A stretch of DNA of 64,000 bases from Sipunculus nudus (taxonomy: Eukaryota > Annelida > Sipuncula > Golfingiida > Sipunculidae): the NCBI GenBank assembly GCA_026874595.1, contig CM049316.1:67046676-67110675 (forward strand), read 5' to 3'. Numbering within the stretch: the stretch's first letter is position 1; each line of letters opens with the position of its first letter. The notes under the pieces are model-generated. The model did no database searches. It saw nothing but the letters and a program-made list of their open reading frames with translations, and had not been told where the DNA came from. The position numbers and the translations under genes are program-made. Of this stretch, positions 55,753-64,000 are shown one piece after another.

Positions 55753-57780
55753 ATGAAATTTCAGCTTCCCCTTCACACAATCCTACAGGAGCAGCGGGAA
55801 AACAATAAATTCTGTGATGTTACTTTTAGGACTAGAGATGGTACGGTATCCGCTCACCGATGTGTCCTGGCTGGAGCAACGGAGTACTTCGACAAATTGT
55901 TCAGCAGTGACTTCAGAGACAAGGGAAAAGAAGAAATTGATATGTCAGACCTATTTTCTTCTGCTACCCCACTTAATACAATCATTGATTGCATATACGG
56001 GGTGGATATCACCCTGTCTGAAGATTACATCATGGAGATTGTAAATGCTTCAAAACTTTTCTTGCTGAACTCACTGACGGAAGAATGTGCCAGTTTCCTT
56101 TGCAAAAACCTGACTCTCAGAAACAGTTTGTCGTACTGGTCATTGGCTAATACATTTGACTTTGAAATATTAAGTCAAAAGTGTTCCCATGTTGTCACCA
56201 GCAGGTTTCATGATGTAATCAAGAACACAGAAGAGGCTCTATTGGTTCCTCCAGAGGAGATGGTAAGGATGTTCAAGGCAGGCTGTGGACAACACTGTGA
56301 TGACAAGGAATGGAACGCGTTTCTTCGTCGCTGGATGCTGTCTGGAGGTACAGAAGAACATGAGAAGACCAGGGAAATGTTGATGATACGGACAGACAAG
56401 GAAATTGAAAGGGACAATAAAGCACAAAGGACATTACGTTTGTACCACGGAAATGATGTGGTTTTACCGAAAACATTTTCCGATTTGACAAAGATGAAAC
56501 AGCACTGTACAGTCATGCCCATGAAAGGCTACATCGACAGCGTTCGCCAAGTGAGAAAAAAGTTTGGCAATCTTGGAATTGAGGACATTTTGGCACATGA
56601 AAAACCAACCAAGCATGGTGAACAGTTTTCACATTTTCTGCAGAGGACAAAACAGGACTCGGAAACAGATGAATATCTAGAGATTCTTGCTGCTGAGCTG
56701 GTATCTGGAGTTTCAGAAGAAGTGCTTGTCTGTGACATCGATGATGAATGTATCGTGTACCGTCCAAAAACAAATAAATGGCTCACCACTGGGAAAGAAC
56801 ATTTTGATTTTAAAAAACTGCTAGGTGTAGGTGAATCAGGCATGAGCCTTTTCATAACTCATTACGAGGAATCCATACTAAATGATGTCAAAAAACAAAA
56901 GAAGATAAATGTTCCGGAAGAAAATGTTGAATCGCAGAATGTATACTTTAGTTCACAAGGAGTACTCTTCTGTTGCCAATATTCCAACGAAGAAAGCAGG
57001 TCAAGAGCGGCCTTCGGAATTCCCTCTTCCATGAAGAAACTCTCAGTATACATCTATGTTTCGTCTGCAAACATATGGAAGCGCATCTGCTCCTCAGAGG
57101 AAGTATTTTACGACAGTCAAATCATGCCATTTATTTTACAAAACAATTCTGAAAATGTCTTTATTCTCACAATGCCTGGTGCTTCTCTGCACAAGTTTAA
57201 TATTCAAGATGGATCTCTGATGAAAATGAGCTCTGTTTCTGCGCCAGATCCAGACATTCTTCCTGAAGAAGCACCAAGTCATGGACGTGTTACCTCGGAC
57301 GGTTTAGTGTTTCTCTTTTTCGAAATAGATCTGGTGTATACACTTTCTACGAAAACCTGGTCAACGGATGACCGTGTTCCCTTAATACATTCTGCTACAG
57401 CTGGGGGGAAACATCTAATCTGTGGATGCTACATGGATACATTTGCGGTTGAAATTGTCTATGAGTATGATGACAGAGACAATGAAAACTTCTTCCACTG
57501 TATGTCTGCATACCACAAAGAAGAAAACATATTCTACAAAATCCCGCCTCCACCCACAGGTAGTGCAGCTTGCAGAGTCTGTAGTCAAATAGTGCCGTCG
57601 GCATTCTTGGATGAACTTCGAGAAAAAACATGCGATATCAACACTGAGACACCTTTATTACGTGTTGAGGCCAGTGCTGATCCAGAGGAATATGACCAAT
57701 TGGGATTTTATGACCCTGAGGACATATTTGATTATGAAGATGACGATGACGAGTTATCTAGGTTTTTTAGCTTCAATTAA
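55753..57780 (+). CDS. BTB/BACK Kelch-like protein, intact copy C (675 aa)
   Basis: The start ATG 55753 (MKFQLPLHTIL) is chosen because copies A and B begin at the same residue. The open frame extends a little upstream, but only through the splice acceptor. The BTB domain is at about residues 20-120 (CDVTF 21-25, AHRCVLAGATEYFDKLF 34-50). BACK is at about 125-225, with W187 and W194 in EWNAFLRRWMLSGG. A charged linker of about 110 residues follows, longer than in the paralogues. Then come degenerate propeller-like repeats: IVYRPKTNKW (W343), VYIYVSSANIW (W442), VYTLSTKTW (W536), IPPPP at 597-601. The tail is acidic (EDDDDE at 662-667). Classic GG-bearing kelch motifs are not obvious. BTB-BACK proteins of this plan usually recruit substrates to CUL3 ubiquitin ligases; substrate and true activity here are unknown. 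It is the only intact gene in the window. Confidence 0.93.
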   Translation: MKFQLPLHTILQEQRENNKFCDVTFRTRDGTVSAHRCVLAGATEYFDKLFSSDFRDKGKEEIDMSDLFSSATPLNTIIDCIYGVDITLSEDYIMEIVNASKLFLLNSLTEECASFLCKNLTLRNSLSYWSLANTFDFEILSQKCSHVVTSRFHDVIKNTEEALLVPPEEMVRMFKAGCGQHCDDKEWNAFLRRWMLSGGTEEHEKTREMLMIRTDKEIERDNKAQRTLRLYHGNDVVLPKTFSDLTKMKQHCTVMPMKGYIDSVRQVRKKFGNLGIEDILAHEKPTKHGEQFSHFLQRTKQDSETDEYLEILAAELVSGVSEEVLVCDIDDECIVYRPKTNKWLTTGKEHFDFKKLLGVGESGMSLFITHYEESILNDVKKQKKINVPEENVESQNVYFSSQGVLFCCQYSNEESRSRAAFGIPSSMKKLSVYIYVSSANIWKRICSSEEVFYDSQIMPFILQNNSENVFILTMPGASLHKFNIQDGSLMKMSSVSAPDPDILPEEAPSHGRVTSDGLVFLFFEIDLVYTLSTKTWSTDDRVPLIHSATAGGKHLICGCYMDTFAVEIVYEYDDRDNENFFHCMSAYHKEENIFYKIPPPPTGSAACRVCSQIVPSAFLDELREKTCDINTETPLLRVEASADPEEYDQLGFYDPEDIFDYEDDDDELSRFFSFN

Positions 57781-60050
57781 CTACTCGTACACCATTTTAA
57801 GTAGAAAACTTTAAAAAAAATCTTCACTTGACATCATAAAGCCAGTAGCCATATATGTGTGTGTGTGTGTATCCAGGGTTTTTCAGTTCAATAACCAATG
57901 TGCAAGTATTTCGTTAGAGCTAAAACGAATTTTATTTTTTGTGTATGTATACAGGGAAGGTACAATATTGGCCTAAAGAAAGCCGGGTTTTACACCACGG
58001 TGTGAGGTTCCTCGTCAGGTGTCACAAGCAGTACTCAAGAGGCTGTGAACCTTGGAGATCACTTGATAATACTTCACTGTGAACACCCAGAAGAAGTAGA
58101 TGCAAGAAGACTGTACCACAGGGTTAATTCTGACTCAGACTGAAGCCCCACCTGCTCCCTCATTAAAGTATCTTCCGCGTGACAGAAAGTGTTGCCATCT
58201 GGCTTAAGAGTATAGAAAATAAAAACATAGAAGGTTAGGACATGGTTTCGAAAAGGGTAGAGAGTAAGCTTTGGGAAATTGTGTTTCGGCCATTGTAGTA
58301 TTATATAAATGCTAGAAGGAAGAGTTCTTCTTCGAACTCCAAATGTATATAGCACTTCTTAAGGCTAGCCAATGTAGTATTAATGTAAATGAAACTTCTT
58401 AGGCTTACCGTCTTCTCTAGTAAGACCATCTATCTGACTGGTTCATTGTTTTATGTTCTTGGTTTAATATTTGATATTATATATTACCTTTTATAAACCT
58501 TTTATATTGCTTTTCTCTGGATTTTTGTAATATATTCACAATCTTTTCGTGTTTATATAAAGTGCATACGAACAGTTATTGTTTAACACTGCGGATTGCA
58601 CACGACTGTTTGAGGAGGGCTTCAAGAAATACATTTTGCATTGGCCTTTAATGGATGGTTCTATTCGACCAAACAAATTCAAACAAAGTCACACGCTCAT
58701 AATCTGTGCTATGCTTTATAATGTGTCAGCAAAAACAATACTTGGTAAAGCTTTTGAAATTATATGCGTGTGATAAAAACACCTATATGCAAAAGATAGC
58801 AGGTACTTGTCACATTGATTGAGAACGAGGTCTACTGTTTATCATAATAATTTTGATTAATAACACAAGGTTCACCTCCATACATGTACGATCAATATCA
58901 GAATGTTGTCAGCGCTTTCCTGCGCACATGCTTTAGCCATAGTCACACAGGTTTAGCTGATTATTAAGAGAATTTTCCATTAGTATATTTTCTGGTTGAT
59001 ATTTTTAGTTCTATCATCTAAAAGGCAGGATTATGTGGTCATTCTACACACTGATGACATTCTACACATGTGCACTCACACATACACACACACAAACGTT
59101 TACAGTTGATCTGTTAAATATGCAAGCTTATTCAGTGATTAAACAACTTATTATGTTACCAGTGTTTACCGACTCATTTGATGAAAGTTTGTCAACAATG
59201 ATTCAAGGGCTAAATATGCAATTAATGACATGGAATTGGATGGCATAATGGCTTGGGCGTTTGACTTCTCATCGTAAAGATATGGGTTCGCAAATGTAGA
59301 ACGAACTTTATGTCTGTAATAGCCGAAAGTTCGCCAATGAAGCTCCCCCCCCCCCCCCCACCTCATTTAGTCTGCCCTTCGTGATGAGGTTTCTGGCAAA
59401 GGTCTTATCCATATAGATGCGCGGTCTCCACGCCATGGTCACGGGCAAATATGGAACTCGATGTCTGCGATTGGTCCGGAATATTCGAATGGGGGGGGGG
59501 GGGGGGGGGGGGACAAATAACCTTCAAGCTATAACAATGGCTGCTTGGGTTGAATGTTCTCCAAAGGACAGAGAAAACTACAGGAATGAAAAGTTCTGAA
59601 ATTATTGGATAAACTTGCCTAATTCATAGGCTGAATAATCTAACATGGACCTTTTTATCACCAGAATAAACTGTCTGCATGTAAAGAATAAATTCCACTG
59701 TTCTAACCTTGCTACAATAAACGCACCAAACAGGATCATTTGAGGGGAAAAAACTTTGCACTTTGTATGCTGCAGTTTTGAGATACACAGCAAGGGTTCT
59801 ACGTTTCTGATAATGAAGATATCAAATGGAACTTTGCCAGTATACACTATGCAGTTTATTCACGGGACATGCCAATTCTCAGAGGAATTAATCATTATAT
59901 CTAAAAGACATACAGATTCTGATTTAGTGAACGTCTACTATAGAAATAATGCTTATTACATATTGGCAAGGATTTAAGTAAATGGTCTATTGATTACTTT
60001 AATATACCTACTGTCCCCTATGTGCCATTTCGCTTTATTAATAACTAGCT
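57781..60050. other. 3' flank of the BTB gene; no further gene
   Basis: Includes its 3'UTR (polyadenylation site not certain), a short GT run (57858-57870), 15 Cs at 59345-59359 and 22 Gs at 59491-59512. Remaining frames are short and unrecognised. Confidence 0.4.
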
Positions 60051-60462
60051 GATAAACCCGGTATACCGAGCTTTTTACCGGGGTTTGGGAGATATATTTA
60101 CTGAGATGTTGAATGTCGGCTCATTTTTTATAATAAAGTTAAAAGGAAATATAGATTTTTAGTGGGATACTCTCTGAATACGATGTGTACAAATATTTTT
60201 TACTGTTATTTTGTGGCGCAGTGCTCGAGGCAAAAATCATAGGTTGTTTACCTTGAAGACCTGGTCAGTGATGGTTTACATTGCGAACCGGAATGAGACG
60301 CAGAGGAATACGGTGTTTCGTTGATATTTGACTGGTTTCTATCGTTGGACGTATAAAGAATAGGTTGATATGAGGAACACATGAAAGATAAATTAAATGT
60401 ATGTTGCAATGAAACTGTTCCTCAAGAAGGAAACAGAAATATGCATACATCATAAGTAGCAG
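60051..60462. other. Possible repeat start, otherwise empty
   Basis: 'taactagctgataaacccggtataccgagctttttaccggggt' has a hairpin ACCCGGTA/TACCGGGGT and looks like a dispersed-repeat terminus. I cannot place it in a family. No gene. Confidence 0.3.
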
Positions 60463-60690
60463 AAGCGGAACCAAGCGGGACTCCATGCAGTGGGTCCGTA
60501 TCCCATTTTCAGTCAACGCAACCTTTTTTTCATCGTATCAGACAAATTTTGAGGCCTGAAACCCCCGCAACCACCCCAACCCAGCCCTTTTTTTTCTTAA
60601 ATTGGGACCTTGAATTAAGTTTAGTCATTAATCCTCCAGGGTTGAACTCTCCATTTCATTAAGCGAGAAACGTGTGTTTTTCTCTTTTAC
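60463..60690. mobile_element. MITE copy related to 20520-21335
   Basis: 'gcagaagcggaaccaagcgg', 'cccattttcagtcaacgcaacctttt', 'gtatcagacaaattttgaggcctgaaacccccgcaa', 'cctccagggttgaactctcc'. It lacks the nested element seen at 20607-21211. Confidence 0.5.
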
Positions 60691-61534
60691 TGACCACGCA
60701 CGTGGGTCAAATCCCTCATTCATATGAACAATAGTCCTTGGTGTTAAAGGTTGAGTGACCACGATGCACGCATTCCGGTGATTTCGGCTGTGCTCAGTAA
60801 AAAAACGGAAAAATCACTCAAAATTATATGTACATTAAAAAATTTTTTATCGCCTATGTCACTGAGGGGATAATAACCATTAAAATGATGTATAGCACAG
60901 TATTGTGTACAGTGCGGTTTTAGAGAACATTGTGAACAAACGTGAACCGAATTCCTTTTATAAGTATTAGAAGATGGTTGTATGGTGTGCTTCCTCGAAT
61001 TTGGCATAGAGCTATATAACATAAATGGTTCCCTTCATTTTCAATTCAACAAGCACTCAAACAAGCTCGTCAAAAAGATTTGGCAGGGAGAAGTTGCTGG
61101 TTTACTGGCGTTACTATCCATATATGTCGCATTATCTCCACTCTGCTTTTGCGAATTTTCGGGGATATTTCTTTCATGTTCATGCAATTTCATCAAATTA
61201 TCATGTATCTTTTCAGCTTTTCCGATGGTGCGTGTTTCATCTTTAAAGTCTTTGATATCATGTTATAGTTTCGTTTCGTTCATGCATTTGACTTCCTTTA
61301 CTTTCTTTAAATGCATTTTGTTCTAATTCACTTCTCACTTTTGAGTATTGCCATGGCCGTCTTGAAGCTCACCTAATGCTCTTTTTAGAATAACAAGATA
61401 ATCTTCATTTTCACAACGAAAATCCCGGAAATAATTGGAATAATTAATCTTTGCACATTTCCTTGAAACATTTTTTAACAGGATAAGAAAATCATTGAGC
61501 TCTAGCAGATCTCTGCTTTAAGGTTTTACAAGCA
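60691..61534. other. No gene recognised
   Basis: Frames of 60-115 codons on the + strand (60982-61326) overlap in three phases and have no recognisable features. Confidence 0.4.
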
Positions 61535-62325
61535 TGGTCATTTTAACATGTTCTGGTCTTATCCGCACACACATTTCCGGGATTTTTATTCAAGAAAATA
61601 TGTACTCCGGTCAATTCCGGCTATTGCAATATATGATCTAGATCGAAGCTAGAAATTTGATTTTTTTAAAATTACAATTATCCTCAGTATCATAACAGCT
61701 TGATGGTGGTCATCAGCCAATCATACCACCGCCGATTGTCGGCGTGAGGTCTTGTTTTAACGACAAAATAATGACTGCTTCACTTCTGCCATTGTTAAAT
61801 TTGTGACAACCGAAGCAGATGCCTCTTAGCAAGGTGATAACAATGGTAGCCACCAAACGTCCTTCGTTCATGTCTGGGTGTCACGGTACCAACGGCATAT
61901 GAGCAATATTTCAATAAAGAAGTTCCTTTTCTTGTTCCATAAGGTACATGCAATCAGTTTACAAAATATATGGTGATACATTCTGTGTGCTCATAATGTA
62001 TGTGACAATAGGCTTACATCTTTAATTAAACTTCTCCATAATTTTACTCTCTTTTACATAAGACTGTAACCAAACATCACGACCATGTTCAATGCTAAAA
62101 TAGTAAAGAATGCTGATAATATCATGTGGGATTTAAAAGAAAATGCCATAATGAGTTTGCATTCCTTTCGCACTGTATGGCACAAATATGCCAATATGTA
62201 TCCGTGACATTTCTTGAAATTCATATTATTAACAGATTGCAGAAAAATGTACCTGTATACACTAAATTCTACACAATCACAAATCCAAGTTCTCAGGCAA
62301 TTATATTTTCATTTTTTTTGTCAGA
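61535..62325 (+). repeat. Second duplicated segment, copy 2 (uninterrupted)
   Basis: Homologue of 42845-45905 without the two inserts. It thus supplies the empty sites that define the hAT-like element at 43133-44916 and the 10-bp-duplication insert at 45030-45440. Confidence 0.75.
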
Positions 62326-64000
62326 AAAAAAGGTGATTTCAGAAAAAAAATTATGTAACCTGCTATTCCTCTGACAATTTAATTCGGCTTAGTAATGACC
62401 GCGTGAAAATGTTTGTAGGCATACAAAGATTAGGCGGACAAGGCGTCACTGGTACTGTGCAACATATTCCTAATTGCACAGATTCCTTGTGTACAGAATG
62501 CGAATGCGTGTTGTAAGAGATCATATGCACCGGCTCGCTATCATGTGTATTTACCATGTGTTGCTCAAGGACTTCATGCAGAACTGGAAAAATCGCTATA
62601 CACGTAGCAATTCATTTGACCAGATCCGCATTCTGCATGCCATATTGGCATTCCGTACATAAGGAATCTCTGCTTTACACATAGAAAACATGCTAAAATT
62701 AATAACAAAAGAAACCTGAACGACAGAAATACTTGTACAGAATCAAATATATTACTTTAATACTGTTTTAATATGTAGCCATGTGTATCAGATATGAAAG
62801 TCCACAGGCAGCAATCAGATGATATTTAAACAACAAATATCTCCAACCTATGAAAATATCGATAACTTGTCTTACTGTTAAAATATCAAGATGTGATAAT
62901 TATTGATAGTACATGACAAGCAGTGTACACCTAGGCACGTCTTGTAGCCAATCTTATATATTAAGCAAAGCTTAAGCAAGCAGCACAAGAAACAAATTGT
63001 AGATGGGCACCGTTCTCAATTATCTGGCCAGTAAACTTTCTCCGACACAAGGAATAAGCCATTATTATATACACCCTTTGCTGTTCCATTTTTTTTTACA
63101 TGACGCCAATATTTAGTCTAGCCTTTCTTATAGTAAGAATGGTGTTGTGGTGGCTTTCTCTCGGGTGATGACCCATAATTGAGCAGGGACCAATCTACTT
63201 TTAAATACATTTTCAAACCATGATGTTGTCAATAAACAGTAGTAAAAAGACCCAATGACACAATGAAACGCAACAATTTTTCCGAACAAAGTTTGGTGGA
63301 TTATGAACCTGTTACTTTAACTATTCTTCACATTATATTTACACTTTTCAATTTCTAAAAATACTTTCATTTCAGCTCTCCAACCAGACATTCCTTTAGT
63401 AAAAATCTGAAATATCATCTGAGCAGATGTTTCTTCAAATGATTAACACATATACAATTTACTGAACATTTATCGTCAAACATTTTTTTCTTGTATTGTA
63501 TTTAATGGTTACATTAAATATTACAAAGGACAAACAATGGCAGTGGCTAATATACATTGATGCAGGACATCACACTATCAAAGACCTTTGGTTTGCACAT
63601 CAACACGCAAGTTTCATATTTTGGTTATAAACGCTTTTTTCACAGAAAATAACAATGATTTACCCTTTAAAGATATCAAGAGAAAACGATTGTTTAAGTA
63701 GCGGAGCGGGAAATACTGAATAAATAAGTCTCAGGTAATCTCTGCTGTAAACACGAAAGCAAGGTGGGGGGAGGGGGTGCGGGGAGTTAACAAATCTTTC
63801 CTTGTAACACATGACATTTCATGACGTAGACCTGCTCCCTGGATTTACCCCATATTAAAATATACTTATTTGATTCATCAAGAAGAATTTTTGCTGAAAT
63901 TATCCCTTTCTTGGAGATAACACACACCTGATTTAATAACTGCTGAAAGAATTGTCAGTGGTTACAGGTGTCCACTTTGGCGGGACTGAATTTGCAGGGG
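62326..64000. other. No gene recognised
   Basis: AT-rich, with a G-rich patch at about 63765-63785. Nothing supported. Confidence 0.4.

Noticed and set aside
60051-60110. Possible dispersed-repeat terminus 'aactagctgataaacccgg'
   Set aside because: Only one end is seen and no partner end or second copy is in the window, so no family or boundary can be given.

Overview
This is a stretch of animal nuclear DNA, AT-rich and gene-poor, most likely from a mollusc and probably a bivalve. Three things suggest this. Nearly every long reading frame is spurious except a family of intronless-coding BTB/BACK (Kelch-like) genes. Dispersed repeats open with an AGCTCAGCTGA palindrome and a GTCCGTCCG-rich head, a type I associate with bivalve and other lophotrochozoan genomes. 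Many different non-autonomous DNA elements are nested in one another. The organism call is inference; no rRNA, tRNA gene, mitochondrial or bacterial feature is present. I see no viral, LTR or reverse-transcriptase remnant.

Genes. A short orphan terminal exon (2758-2819, + strand) ends a gene whose other exons lie upstream or outside the window. Three BTB/BACK/degenerate-propeller paralogues follow: copy A (16623-18564, minus, pseudogene), copy B (24308-26280, minus, pseudogene with few lesions) and copy C (55753-57780, plus, intact, 675 codons). All three have a splice acceptor 25-40 bases before the start codon. The family therefore has a 5'UTR intron plus one coding exon, and spread by DNA duplication rather than retroposition. 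By family knowledge the intact protein is a candidate CUL3 ubiquitin-ligase adaptor.

Repeats by region. 0.5-1.3 kb: diverged tandem repeat with a hAT-like MITE inside. 5.2-14.9 kb: AGCTCAGCTGA-family elements, with a Helentron-like element (9021-10205) containing a dimeric higher-order tandem repeat, and a nearly identical 377-bp tandem duplication. 19.7-23.7 kb: a 46-bp minisatellite, one element nested in another, microsatellites and two SINE copies. 26.4-30.6 kb: 146-bp tandem units, further family members and a foldback element. 34-38.6 kb: small inverted-repeat elements, a third SINE copy and family members in reverse orientation. 39.5-53.5 kb: a 2.1-kb duplicated segment (39.5 and 51.5 kb); a second duplicated segment (42.8 and 61.5 kb) whose first copy carries a hAT-like insertion with an 8-bp target duplication; and an inverted-orientation repeat array carrying a Harbinger-type MITE with TAA target duplications. 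54.9-55.7 kb: a reversed family member directly before the intact BTB gene.

The most unusual signal is that the dispersed repeats carry consensus nuclear-receptor binding sites: three perfect AGGTCAnnnTGACCT palindromes and at least five perfect DR1 sites. In the tandem arrays these recur every 130-150 bp. I see no evidence of a new multi-gene system.
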